Below are positions 10,488-21,921 of a stretch of DNA of 64,000 bases, one piece after another. Within the stretch, counting starts at the first letter, position 1, and every line of letters starts with the position of its first letter. The notes beneath the pieces are model-generated. The model did no database searches. It saw only the letters and a list, made by a program, of their open reading frames with translations, and was not told the DNA's origin. The DNA is from Kwoniella bestiolae CBS 10118 (lineage: Eukaryota > Basidiomycota > Tremellomycetes > Tremellales > Cryptococcaceae), in the NCBI RefSeq assembly GCF_000512585.2, contig NC_089246.1:248001-312000 (forward strand). Direction: 5' to 3'. A program made the position numbers and the translations under genes.

Positions 10488-12589
10488 ATGCTACGACCGG
10501 GCGAAGCCATCTTGCAGGAGATCTTCTCCCTACTCTCACCGAAAGATATCCTCTCTTGCTCAGCAACATGCAAACGATTCAACGGCATCATAACCTCATC
10601 CTCACCCCTTCAACTTATCCTCTATCGAAAATACCTACAGGTCCCACCCCCATCGCTCCATGCACAAGAGCAGACTCTCAGATCAGGTGCTTCAGCAAAT
10701 CAAGAGCTTACTCGGATCATTGAGACCGAACGGAATCTCCAGAATCTTCAGCCTCGATACGACTCCTTCACTTTGCCCAGTAAACAGAAGATATTAGCTG
10801 TTGGTGAAGGGTGTATCGTCACTCAACATCTGGTCAATACCGAGAAGGTGGAGGGGAGCACGGTCTTACCCACAAACTCAAAATCCTCTCCGGATCTCAC
10901 GATATGGTCCAGGTCACCTATCACCGGAGATGAGCAGCAGTTACGATGGACGCACAAAGAGCTGCAACTGCCTGTATCATTCGAGGAAGAGGGCATCGCC
11001 GTAGACGTCCGAGAAGGTTTCATAGCGGTTATCGAAACTAGGAACAAGAGGAAACGGTGGAATGGGAATGAAATCAAGATATGGTTATTCCTTCTGTTCA
11101 ACGAGGACGTTCTAGCGGAACATGTTTACGAAAAGCCATTGGAGGTCGAGCTGGGATCACCGAATATCTATTCTCCCGCTGAGATCACGTTTATACCGGG
11201 TGGTCGTCTTGAGATTAGATGGGATTTCCCAAATTCTGTTCAGATCCTCGACCCCAAGTGCAGGGGCGATATCAAAGTGAGTGAATCCCCGCTTTCTTCA
11301 CAATCGCGTTGAAAGCTGACTGGACTTATGGATATTACAGACACTACGCTTTCCTTTTGATGAGACGTTTGATGCTCCTCGGGACCTCGTATATGTAGGA
11401 GAGGAGTTGATGATTACGCATGTTACCATACCGGGGTGGGTAGCTCAAAGTTCGATTCATTCCCACACTCTGAGTTCTACTGATTTCCCTTGCTCGAGGC
11501 AGCTTCTTCGAGCCGGCAACATCAGGTTATATCCTTATATACGATCTAACCAACATCCCATCGATGATCCCGCACAACTCAGTCACTCAGCCCGATCTGG
11601 TCTTGTGCCTTCCCCACTTCCCTACCAACATCTCCCACTTTGCCCAACTCTCATCAGAGACTCCTTCATATGGGGAGCACTCGGAGTACTGCATTGATCA
11701 TGATCTCACTCATATATCGTCGTCTCTCTCGCTTGACGGTCTTGTGCACGTCGGTACACCTGTCCGACCTTCTCATGACTCAACAGACTCTCCAAGCTAC
11801 ACCATGGCTCTCACCTTGAGTCGCTGTGACATCCGACGACTGATGAACTTATCAAGCGCAACTTCCAATGACCCTCCAGATACCGAGCTTGACCGTTCGG
11901 ATCCGCTTTCTGATATGTTTGGACTGTTCGGTCAATTCACTTACTTCAAATGGGACGAATGGCAGGACAAATGTTTCATTGACCTGAAGAAGCGCGGGAA
12001 TATCCTGTTGAATGTGAAGCAGAGTAGGAAAAGCTGGGCGTGGGGTCCTCGCGAGCTCTCGATGTTGATTGAATGTCATGAAGCCCTACCGCAAGATCAT
12101 CTCTCACCATCTAGTGACTCAAAGGAATCTCAATGGGGGTTGTCCTTTGAGTATAATCGCATCGACCTTGAGACTGCGCACTCAAATCATCTTGGAAAGG
12201 CGTTGGGAGGGCTGGGTGACATTCTCCCTTGTACAGTTGATGCTAGGCCGGATGGACAAGTGAGTGACTTATTCATATCTTTTGATCAACACTGTCGCTG
12301 ACCACAGTTGAGACGAACGCAATCAAGCCGTCCGACTACAGACGGGAAACAGTGAGGATGACAAAGGGTGACCACAGGTCATACAGCCTCGGGAGTATGA
12401 AGGGGTGGATCCCGCTTGATGACGATAAGAGGGATCCAGATCATATTTGCTTTGATGGGCGCATGGTCGCCTATCAGAACAGCGTGGTAAGTACTTCGCC
12501 GTGTTGATGGAAGAGCGAGCTGATTCGGTTATCAACATCAGACCGATGAAGTCAATGTCTGGGATTTCGGAGCAGGCGACGCCAATTAG
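10488..12589 (+). CDS. F-box family protein, copy 2, intact
   Basis: Probable SCF substrate adaptor of about 615 residues in five predicted exons. Exon 1 (10488-11276, 263 codons) carries the F-box (L-Q-E-I-F-S-L-L-S-P-K-D-I-L-S-C-S-A-T-C) and a strand-rich region ending G-G-R-L-E-I-R-W. Exon 2 (about 11341-11434) has T-L-R-F-P-F-D-E. Exon 3 (about 11503-12258) has G-Y-I-L-I-Y-D-L and K-A-L-G-G-L-G. Exon 4 begins with P-S-D-Y-R-R-E only if a downstream AG (after ...gcaatcaag) is used, since the first AG leads to a stop. The last exon encodes T-D-E-V-N-V-W-D-F-G-A-G-D-A-N. The frame is open throughout. It is tail-to-tail with copy 3, 82 bp apart. The region after the F-box may form a propeller-like recognition domain (inference). 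Confidence 0.72.
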
Positions 12590-12671
12590 AGTCAAGTCAA
12601 GTACTGTACATACTTATGCATGGTTTCGTCTGATTATATACATTGAATGCAAATATTCACATTATCTTCGA

Positions 12672-14646
12672 TCACCAATCCCGAAATCGAGTATATTGAT
12701 CTGACCATCCTGCAAGCGGGTAAGCGGGATACTGATGTGCTTCGGATGGTGGAAAACCACGCACTCCTCTGACTATATGTATCTTGGAGCCACGATACCA
12801 TATGCCACTGATCAATGCCTTACCTTTTAAATGGAAATTGCCCCTGTACTGAGTCAACTTGCATCCTCTGTACTGATCGAGATACTGTAGTCGACTCGTC
12901 TGAAGTCGCTTGGCAAAGTACGTTGGTCCTGTTACAACCCATCTAGTCAGTCATAAGGTACAATGCCAATCTTGTCACACCATCGATGTCACTAACCATA
13001 TCACTATGCCATTCCCATGCATCGAACAGAGCCTTGTTACCCAACCCTCCGAGCCTTTTAAAACCCTCATCATCCCCACGACCTTCTGAGCCTATCAAAC
13101 GAGGATTCGTATCGGTTATCGCGAGATGCAGCGGATCATGGTCCTGTCTTCCGTCCTCCTCGACCGAACCATGATAACTAACAAACCTAGTCCCCCACTC
13201 GCTGTACTCCCCCTGATGTCGGCCATGCATCATCCAATTCGGACAAATACAAATCAACTCCCTCCTTAGCCAACGATTCAGCTCTATGATGGGTATATCC
13301 AGTTCGCCCAGTATATCACGTTAAACACATGTTTTGGCCTTTCTGGACTTTTGTAGACTTTCAGCTACTAGGGATTTCAGGAGGTCGATGGGTAGGATGA
13401 TGGATATGTCACTTCGGGTAGCATTGAGGGGAAGTACTTGGAATCGAAGGAAGGTGCATTGCGTACCGTCTGGACCTGACATGATGACATCGACATCTCT
13501 GCTTCGGGTATTCGATGGGTCTGAAGAGGCTCCTGGGTAGTTGTAGAAATCGCTCGTAGTTGCTGGAAGGGTGATGGCAGCCATAGGAGAGATTTGTGAG
13601 GTGACATCGGTCCCGGTTGGAGCTGAAAACGGATCCAGACGATAGTAGTATAGCATGTGTGGGCTGGGACATCGAATCGGTGTGGATCACTCCCATGGCT
13701 ATACAATTAGGGAAGGATGATGAAAATACGATGTAAAAGAAGCTAACTCACCGTCCGTCTTCCTCAGTGTCCAAATGAACGTATGCCACAAGGATCACGA
13801 AGTCATCATGATCGATGAACCGTATGGTCTTGTTCATGCAGTGCATCCAGGGGAAGTCGACTTCCTATCAATCAACATGGCCTTAGGTTCTGCAGTTTGT
13901 GATGGGATTCTTTCCATACAAAGACTCACACATATGACTCGCTGAGCAACGAGATCAACCACCTTCATCACTCCTTTGATCTGCAGGACCACCCTCCTGC
14001 CAGGTACGACCCAAAATGATAATCTTGAAAAGTCTTCAGCATCCCCAAAAGGAATGGCAAATTCCGGGTTCCTCTGAGGGGAATCATTGTGAGATAAATC
14101 AATAACGGTAATGATGAGGTTGCCGGGACTGGTACCGGGTCGTAAGATGACTATAATCTGCTGCTTGATATCTTCTTTTACTCTGTACTGAATCGGTCGA
14201 ACAGGCATTAAAATCTTTTTGGATCGCAGTTCCCCATCTTGATCCATCCACCACAACGTCCTAAGGACCAGGTCCTGCTCCTCCAGGAAGTCCCATCGTG
14301 AGATATTGCCACCGTGAGCGGTTAGATAGTAGTCCCCATTAACTCCTACCACGTCCTTTCCCTCTGGCAGTCTAATGTTGGTGATTCGTGGACGTACATT
14401 TTTGATATTATCTTCTGTGGCGAGAAGTTGTAAAAGTTCATCACGAGCATTCTGATGGACGTTGTCCTGTTCAGGGGAATCGCCGAATGGGTGACTGTAC
14501 AAATGACTATATAGCTTGAGCTGGATGACGGACGAAGAAGTGATGATATCGTTTAAGTTTTTGCAGGTCGCTGAAAGGCGCAGGATGTCATTTGGTGAGA
14601 GGAGGGACACGATGTGAAGGATGAGATGGGTTTCCAGAGTGTCCAT
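12672..14646 (-). pseudogene. F-box family protein, copy 3, with an in-frame TAA
   Basis: Exon 1 (from 14646, M-D-T-L-E-T-H-L-I-L-H-I-V-S-L-L) has a good F-box (S-P-N-D-I-L-R-L-S-A-T-C-K). Exon 2 (about 13752-13862) encodes E-V-D-F-P-W-M-H-C. Exon 3 starts about 13665 with H-M-L-Y-Y-Y-R-L-D-P. Within exon 3 the frame meets TAA at 13321-13323 and then continues in the same frame with family-like sequence (R-D-I-L-G-E-L-D-I-P, E-W-G-T-R-F-V-S-Y) to the signature R-L-G-G-L-G-N. The final exon reads D-G-Q-I-N-I-L-D-F-G-I-G, stop at 12672. A 45-nt intron over the stop was considered but would itself create a TAG. The gene therefore looks inactivated by one nonsense change, or makes a protein truncated about two-thirds of the way. 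Confidence 0.68.
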
Positions 14647-15004
14647 GCTGCTGGTAGAGCGAGTGCGTAGGAAGTTATGAACGAAGACAAGTGTCGCCGT
14701 CCAATTATAGAGGACATATATGTAACCTAGAGCACATCCAGGCAAAAGCGGAGTACACTGCTTGCAGGGCTCGGATCGATGCATCGCATGGAGAGTGTTT
14801 CCGAAGACGCGGAGTCTCCGTGTTTCATGTTACGGGGGCACGGATCGCTTATCAACGGGATCAACTGAATGAAAGGTAGAGAGTAGTGATTGATGAGGAA
14901 GGAAAGGTTATGCATGATATGTTCGGTCTCTTCTCATTCCTTATGTTCCTTGTTTAACAATAAACAACCACATGGTAAGTATTGTCATCAGCAACAACAT
15001 CGAA
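14647..15004. promoter_or_regulatory. Shared divergent promoter of F-box copies 3 and 4
   Basis: The 358 bp between head-to-head copies 3 (minus) and 4 (plus) must contain both promoters. I see no clear TATA box. Short open frames here are not credible genes. Confidence 0.45.
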
Positions 15005-17057
15005 ATGGACAATCTGGACGAACACATCATCGAGGGTATCCTCCTCAACCTGACCCCGGTCGATATTGTCACCTGCGCATCACTCAGTCATCGCTTCAAC
15101 CGCATCATCACCGCTTCGGCGTCCATTCAACTCGAGCTATATAAACACATCTATGACCCTGCCGAATCATACATCACCGACAGTACCAGCTATGTACCCA
15201 TCAAGCAGCGACTTCTCAACCTCATCAAACGGGAGAGGAACTTTCAGGACAGCGGTCCCAAGATCAAGAATTATAAGCTAGAAAGTGGACAAGTTTTTGT
15301 GGCTGCTAAAGGGAAACACATCGTTACTCGATCCAGAGTAGCACCAGAAACCTCATCGCAACAAACACACAGAGAACAATCTTACCCCACTTACAACATT
15401 TGGACATACCAAGACGAGGATGATATGTGGGAAAAACAACAACTTCGAGTACCATTTGCTCCTGATCTCCGTCAAGACTTGGTCGACCTCGATAAAGGTG
15501 TGATCATCATACAGCAGTATCATCGAAGTCCCCTTCGCATAATTCTTCATGTATTTCACCCTCTCACCGGCACCTTAACCCCTGACTCATGTTCCGGCGC
15601 GATCGAAATTTCACTGGATGAATTCGCCCATCCGCATCCTTCGACTCGACGTTCGGAGAAACCCTCCATCAAACTTGGACCAAGGAACTTAGTGCAAGTG
15701 TCTTATCGAAAGAAAATACGATTTTATGACTATATAAAGGGTCTGCTGACCTATGTGAGTCTGTTATCATTTCTCTTCGCTATCCAGTACCGCTTTCAGC
15801 TGACCATTTCACTTGGAACTCTCTACTCTCTGCGGAACAGACTCTGGAATCGGTCGATTCACTGCGCGAATGCATCTCAATAGGACCAAATTTTGTCGGC
15901 ATAGCTCTACCCTCAATCTACAGAAAGTGAGTGCAGCCATTGTTCATTAGCTGTGGCCATCTATAATATCGCATGGATAAGTTAACCATCCAGTGTTCCA
16001 TAATAGTGTACCGTTCCGACACCTCCTGGTGTACTCGATCGATCTTCTCCCCTCAACTGAGGCTCATACTCTCACCCAGCCCATATTCGCTTTACGTTTT
16101 CCATCAAGGGGATCTCGACTGCCCCATGACGTTCAAGAGGAGGTCTCACAGGAGTACGCTCTAGCTCTACCTTATGACGACATGTATATGAGGGGTACCA
16201 TCAATCGATTCGACTCAATCAGTATATGTTGCTCACTTGGCGACTATCCTCACGCAGATGACGGTTCAGCTCATACAACACCACCGCCCAATCCTTTCGG
16301 CGCAGATGCCGACTCCACCATCTATCTACCTGTTCGAAACATCGAAGATGTCTTCCTCGACCTGAAAATGGGTGGTAAAAGGTATAAATTCGATGTGCAA
16401 GATGATCCCGAGTTCATCCAAGATTTTCCTGGCTTACCGACGATTGATTGGAATATATGGAAAAGACACACAGTTGTAACCTGCACAGCACCCGATACAG
16501 GTGACGACGACAATAAAGGATCGAAAATCATCAACTGCGACCAGATGTACATCTCTGAACCAGGACAAGGAATGGATCAGCTTGGACCAGTCCAACTAAC
16601 CACATATGAACTCGACTTGAGACCCGCCAAATTCCACACCGAGCTTGGTTTCGCTATTGGAGAGTCCCGTCATTGCTTGGATAATAATGCTAGAGAATCG
16701 GGTGAGCGTGATGTTGTGAGTAGGGTGAACTACCTTTCATAGGCGTTCGAGTGAACTGTATAGGAAGATTGCCCATGACTAATTTACTGCGCAGTCTATC
16801 AAGACCACCTCATCTGTTCTCGAGAAGGTTGACGTGATGCGAGTAGAGGCTTCTGATGATACCTTAGGATTTACAAGGAAGGTATATACAGTAAAGACGA
16901 AGGGAGATATGGCTGGTAGAGTCTTCTTCGATGGGAATAAGTTGTTCATGACGTATAGAGTGAGTCGAGTCATTTTGAAGACATACAGAACATTTGCTTA
17001 AGGAAAAGATGACGAATCTAGAACTCTGTTGTGGACGTCTTCGACTTTACTGCGTGA
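15005..17057 (+). CDS. F-box family protein, copy 4, intact
   Basis: Probable SCF substrate adaptor of about 580 residues in five predicted exons. The start at 15005 (M-D-N-L-D-E-H-I-I-E-G-I-L-L) leads into an F-box with P-V-D-I-V-T-C-A-S-L-S-H-R-F-N. Exon 1 ends at Y (about 15754, donor gtgagt). Exon 2 reads T-L-E-S-V-D-S-L-R-E. Exon 3 begins after the second of two nearby AGs (ccataatag) with V-P-F-R-H-L-L-V-Y-S. Exon 4 carries V-F-F-D-G-N-K-L-F. The last exon is 11 codons plus stop (N-S-V-V-D-V-F-D-F-T-A, TGA 17055-17057). The LGGLG signature is not obvious here, which sets this copy apart. The frame is open in all exons. It diverges from copy 3 across a 358 bp gap. Confidence 0.7.
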
Positions 17058-17569
17058 AGAAGAGTGACAGCACCGCGGTAGACAGGGAAGGGGGATTCAT
17101 TTCACTTACTTCTGGGTTGGCGGAATCACATCATGTCAAGGTATATAGTAGACAATCTTCACGTTTCAATCTGTGAATGCATCGCAAGTATATGTCTGAC
17201 GGCTTTATTTTCAGTCGATGGTTCTGAGACAGCCCTCGACGCCATATTTTCGGTATTTGGTACCTTTATGATTGGTAATCGACCAACACATCATACCTTT
17301 GTTCATTCGTTAATTGCCTGGCTCCTGCACTGATGAGGTCCTTTCGATTAAAGGCCACCCTTCAATCTCCCCTTGGAGGCTGGATCATGACATAGGAATG
17401 CTCTGTACATCTGAAGATAGAGCGAGAACCAGACGAGGGAAATGAAGTGGACTGTATGTACTCTCATCGTATCACACGAAATGCAGGTAGAAGTTCGGTC
17501 TTACACTTACAAGACACCAACATCGTCAAGGGCGAATATTCCAAATCAGATTTTAATAAACTTTCCACC
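17058..17569. other. Intergenic: promoter of secreted family member 2
   Basis: This lies between F-box copy 4 and the first plus-strand secreted gene. The secreted-gene frame is open upstream to 17447, but the extra residues are polar and would hide the signal peptide, so they are treated as 5' UTR. Nothing else recognised. Confidence 0.45.
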
Positions 17570-18187
17570 ATGTGGGCAAAGAACTTCATGTCCATCCTGG
17601 CACTCCTCGGTTCCACCTTCACATCGATCTCAGCGGCCGAGGGTAAATACCCATTACAAGTCCTCCTAACCTTCAATGAAGACACAGCGATGAACGACGA
17701 CCCTTCAGCATATGACGCTACTTGGTCCCACCGAATCGATTTTACGGAACAAGAGATCGCCGATAAGGTGGAAAAGGATTTCCGATTTGTCATCTACAAG
17801 AGCGAGGATCACGTTACGATGAAAGCTGATACTGCTGTGAGTGGGCGTGCCTGGTTCACTAATCCTGACGTATGCCGTTGGATGACACTGACCATCTTTT
17901 TCTTTGATGGGACTGTTCGTTCAGTGTGAAGTGATTGCCAAAGCACCCACCGAAACGGTGGTGGAATGGGTATTCAATGATACTTCGCCGTTCTTATCCC
18001 GACCTGGTGTGGACACTATATACTCCGATTTCGCTCGAATTCATTGTCCTCACAAAGAGAAGTGGGCGGTTTGGCAAGGTGACGAGCTGGCTGAGATTGA
18101 TACTGTGAGTGTGAGAGGGGATCAGTCCTTCGTTCGCGATAGCACATCATTGAAAAGCTTTTGTGAACGTAGGATCGTCTCGTGTAG
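17570..18187 (+). CDS. Small secreted protein, family member 2, three exons
   Basis: Predicted exons 17570-17836, 17925-18104 and 18173-18187, about 153 residues. The start gives a signal peptide (MWAKNFMSILALLGSTFTSI then S-A-A-E). The mature part has D-F-R-F-V-I-Y-K-S-E before intron 1. Exon 2 opens with C-E-V-I and contains V-V-E-W-V-F-N-D-T-S-P, Y-S-D-F-A-R-I-H-C-P and W-A-V-W-Q, ending E-I-D-T. Exon 3 is only 15 nt (D-R-L-V-stop). The same plan recurs in the next three genes, which supports the micro-exon. The two conserved cysteines may form a disulfide (inference). Function unknown. The cluster resembles lineage-specific secreted proteins. Confidence 0.7.
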
Positions 18188-19094
18188 CTGCTATCTAATC
18201 GGTTTGAGTCGTAATCTGCTCAGAGGAATAATCGTGTTGACCTACCCTCTTATACCTGCTCGGTCAGATGGACTTAACACAAACACATATCATTTGACTA
18301 TGGCATGTACAGTATATGATCCAATTGAACTTTTGTACTTGCATTGTTGAACACAGAATGAGCCATGCAATGGTAATGACATGAACTGAAAATCAGTCCA
18401 ACCTGTAGTTGAGGAATCTGAGTTACTGTTGTTGTTTCGCCCATTGCGTCAGCCCTGTTTTCCACCGATGACTGGCGAGGACAAGTTACCGTAGGGTACA
18501 ATATCAGAATCTCCTCATTGAGCTGATATCTGTTTCACGAGCCAAACTCTTCATCGTAGTCAGATATTGCACAGATCATTGTCGACATATCTTACACATC
18601 TTTTGTGTACGCCAATAGTATAAATCGTAAGCTGGTGGGAAATTCGGCGGATCGAACGTGGTTCCCCTTTAATAGATAATTACTTTGCATAGTTGCTGAT
18701 GTGCGACAGTGACAGCAACGAGAGACCATTTGAGAGGCCCCCTGTCTCTGACATGCGGGGACTGCTGTTCAGCGCCATGTACTTATTCGAGACGGTGCCA
18801 ATCAGGGAGTACTGAATTAAAACCCCCTGTGATACCATCCTTTCATGAAATGTGCTATATCGTTCTCCTTTTACACTCCCCCTGATCGCCGCTCAAAGGA
18901 AGAATGACGATTGTAGACCGCTACATACGAGAACATACGCTGCTGCGCTCGTGGAGAGATTCTCCAATGACATATGGCTCCCCAAGGCAGCACAAAAACG
19001 GTATATATATGGAGAAAGCCAAGCAGGCAGTCGTATCTGACTTTCAAGTCCAAAATCATCCACTACAATTCAGTACATAGTCCAGGTGGGGCAA
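18188..19094. other. Intergenic, no gene seen
   Basis: About 900 bp between secreted member 2 and the member 3 pseudogene. Open frames are short and carry no signal peptide or family motif. I looked for a decayed family copy and saw none. Confidence 0.5.
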
Positions 19095-19724
19095 ATGTTC
19101 TTCTTTTTTGCACCAGTCTTCGTATCTCGCTGTTCCTTCTGCGGCGCGAGAGGAATGTCCAGCGCTGCAGGTTGGTCTGACCTTTGTTGGAGATACCGCG
19201 ATGGCATCCTATCCTTCCAATATCAACACCCTGCTGGAGCGTGATATAGTATTCTCCCCCGAAGAGGTAACAGAGCATGAGCCAAAATAATTTCATTTTG
19301 TGATATATGAAGGAGTCAATCACGATCAAGTCAAACACAACACCTCTGTGAGTTGTAATGCAAATACTGTAATTGTTTTCTCACGTTCTCTCCGCCTCTA
19401 TTCGCCATACCGATTGCAGCCGATGCCTTCTACTTTTCATCTAGTGTCGGATCATCCCAAAGACGGCATCCACAAGTATGATAGAATGGTATTTCAAAGA
19501 TATCCCTCCATACATCTATGGACCGGATCCCGACACCGTTTATTCCGATTATGCAAGGCTATGTTGCCCACAAGACTCGGGCTCCGATGGGCAGCTCCCG
19601 GAAATGGATACGGTAGGTTTACTTTTGTAATGAAGATCACGAGCTGCAATGAAAGGATGCTGAGGAGTTCATTGCCGGTCAGGATAAATCGCCCAAACCC
19701 GTGATTACGACGGTTCTGGATTAG
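19095..19724 (+). pseudogene. Small secreted protein, family member 3, inactivated
   Basis: Clear relative of the neighbouring secreted genes with at least two lesions. The ATG at 19095 opens a hydrophobic start (M-F-F-F-F-A-P-V-F-V-S), but the mature part (E-C-P-A-L-Q-V-G-L-T-F-V-G-D-T-A) lies one frame away. An in-frame TAA at 19288-19290 then interrupts exon 1 just before F-H-F-V-I-Y-E-G-V-N-H. Exon 1 still ends at a good donor (19347). Exon 2 (19445-19612) is intact, opening C-R-I-I-P-K and containing I-E-W-Y-F-K-D-I-P-P and Y-S-D-Y-A-R-L-C-C-P. Exon 3 (19683-19724) reads D-K-S-P-K-P-V and runs longer than in relatives. Preservation of splice sites and exon 2 suggests recent loss. Confidence 0.72.
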
Positions 19725-20505
19725 ACGTGTCTGTGTTTCTTCTCTCGATAATTCCAGCCAACAAAGGTAACGTCCTTGCCGTAATGTACGTCGAGCGCAG
19801 GTCATGGTGTAAGGTATCTAGCATACCTGCAAGCCGTGGCATCTGCATAGAGACTATTCGTTTCAGTCTGTATAGTCCCACAGTCCACCTTGCCACGATT
19901 CTCCATTTTCAGATCTAGTACGTATGTAACGGTTCCCATAGAAGCTGCCTGTGTAAGCAAAACACATCGCGATACTGCAGATGGGACTCATTGCGGCTCC
20001 CATCGTGACAAAGTGAATGAAAAGTGTGATTTATGAGATCTTTCCATCTCGATAACACCTCCGCCTTGGTGAGCAGGGCTCGTACAGCACCCGGACAGTC
20101 GATACTGATCTGCGGGCCTTGACCACATCAATGTAGCTTGGCACGGGTTGATCGACGCCTGATCTCCTTTTCGTCCACATCTGGCGCATGTTTCGGAAAT
20201 GTACCATTGTCACAGTGGGCCTCAAGCACAGAACGACGGTGGGTGCTCCTTTGCATGCAGGTTTGATCCGGAGGGAACTCCCCTGAGGGAGACATTCAAA
20301 AGAAGGTCGGATCAATGGAGACCGTCGACACCCAGACATTGAGTTTCTGTTATCTCTCAGTATAAAACCCGCAAATTTATGCCAGGAAGAATCACACATT
20401 TCTTCATTCTGAATATTGTCAATACCAATTCTAACTGTGATATCTCAGACATTTTTTTTTGAACTCCTATTAAAGCACTATATAAATTTGATCAAAACAG
20501 TAAGT
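19725..20505. other. Intergenic: promoter of secreted family member 4
   Basis: Contains a TATA-like site at 20361. A minus-strand open frame at 20031-20399 has no recognisable features and overlaps this promoter, so it is not called. Confidence 0.5.
20361..20367 (+). promoter_or_regulatory. TATA-like box of secreted member 4
   Basis: TATAAAA, 145 bp upstream of the ATG at 20506, with a plausible 5' UTR between. Based on sequence match and position only. Confidence 0.45.
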
Positions 20506-21166
20506 ATGTACTTTACCAACCTTTTGCTCCTTGTACCATTCCTCGGCACCATGTCGAGCATGGTGTTAGCAGAGGAGGAGAAACCCGCTCTGGCTGTCGA
20601 AGTCAACATCTATACCGACACCTCATTAAAGGGAAAAGGTCCTGCTACAGAAGACGGACAACATTTCCCGGAGTGGTTCAACTTCACCAAGGCTGAAGTG
20701 GACAGCAAGACGCCAAAGGATTTCACCTTTGTCATTTGGAAAGGGAAAAACCATAATGAGACCGCGTCCGAAACCAAGGTGAGTACTATACTTGACTGAA
20801 CTTTTACGTTAAGGTGATAAGATACACGCCCACGATCCACTTTGAACCTTGGTCGCAGTGTACGGTCACTCCTAAGAAGGCCAAAGACAAGGACGACGAT
20901 TACCCGGTCGTATGGAATTTCAGCAAAAATTCGCCACACCTGTCGGGCGATAACAACTCGTACGGCAAGTCAGACTACGCGAGAATGGAATGTCCCCAAG
21001 ATAACAATTTCCTGGCGTTCTTCGATCCAAGTAAGCTTACGTCGATCGATAGCGTGAGTGCAGTCTTCTTTTCCATACGTTTCCCGTCTGCATATTTTTG
21101 GAAGGATATGAAGAGTAAAGTGCTGACTCGACAGCCTTTTGTGACTAGGACAACCGCACAGGATAA
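20506..21166 (+). CDS. Small secreted protein, family member 4, three exons
   Basis: Predicted exons 20506-20778 (91 codons), 20859-21053 (65 codons) and 21149-21166 (5 codons plus stop). The start M-Y-F-T-N-L-L-L-L-V-P-F-L-G gives a signal peptide ending near V-L-A-E. The mature part includes F-T-K-A-E-V-D-S-K-T and D-F-T-F-V-I-W-K-G-K-N. Exon 2 opens C-T-V-T-P-K-K and holds V-V-W-N-F-S-K-N-S-P and Y-A-R-M-E-C-P-Q. Exon 3 encodes D-N-R-T-G. Exon 1 has exactly the same length as in member 5, its closest relative here. Function unknown. The longer frame open from 20416 would place a polar extension before the signal peptide and is rejected. Confidence 0.74.
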
Positions 21167-21921
21167 GGGAAATGCAAGGCTAAGCTATGTGTCGTATACC
21201 TCGGTAGAAGACAGATTTGTGGGTCCTGTGAGGGGGAAGCAATTGTCAGCTTATACAATAGCGTTATGAAGATATGAATGAGATATGCTTTGCATCAAAA
21301 AACTCTTTGGTACCGCTCGTACAATGAGTACTGCATATCCCACTTAATGTTCTACAGGCCCCCGCCATATGTCGTAGAGCTCAAGGCGTTCCATCCGTGG
21401 CTCGTCCGGGAAAATCCCGCAAACGCATCGGTGACATCATAGATCTTCGAAAGTGATTGCTGTTGACAATCTCGCAAGAGTGCCATACAATAAACCCTGT
21501 GATCGTTATTGGCGTTACTTGCTGCTTAAAGCTGTGATCGCCTTTCCGGAATGGCTGTTTCAGCCCTATCGAAAAAGGTAATGTCACACAATCTTGGCCG
21601 GGGAGACTGGGCTTCCCTTTCAAATCAGCTTGTTGATCAATGTCTCTTTCCTTTGATAAAACTCTATTAGGAGATCTCTCCTTGATGTAATCCTATGCAG
21701 GATGTTCAGTCAAGAGGTAATGGATGTAGGACCCAGCCAGTCAGCCATTATATATACCGGTCACCCAACGCGAAAACAAGGGGAAATCCTCTCTATCCAC
21801 TTTCTCAGAAACAGACAAAATCACTCAGACGATCTTGTGTGATTCAGGGAATATCTTGATTTTACTTATATCAAATCATTTATAACAATCGGACGAGAGG
21901 AGCAGTACATACTGTCTTATC
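21167..21921. other. Intergenic: promoter of secreted family member 5
   Basis: About 750 bp with no credible gene. A TATA-like stretch (tatata) lies near 21750, about 170 bp before the ATG at 21922. A 5' UTR intron cannot be judged from sequence alone. Confidence 0.45.

Noticed and set aside
13276..13327. A short intron that would remove the TAA in copy 3
   Set aside because: The only candidate (45 nt) has a weak donor and joins to form a TAG.
14647..14784. Upstream extension of F-box copy 3
   Set aside because: Conserved family sequence begins at 14646; the extension is not shared by any paralog.
17447..17569. Upstream in-frame extension of secreted member 2
   Set aside because: It would add polar residues before a clear signal peptide.
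20031..20399. 122-codon minus-strand open frame
   Set aside because: It overlaps the promoter and TATA-like site of a secreted gene and has no protein-like features.
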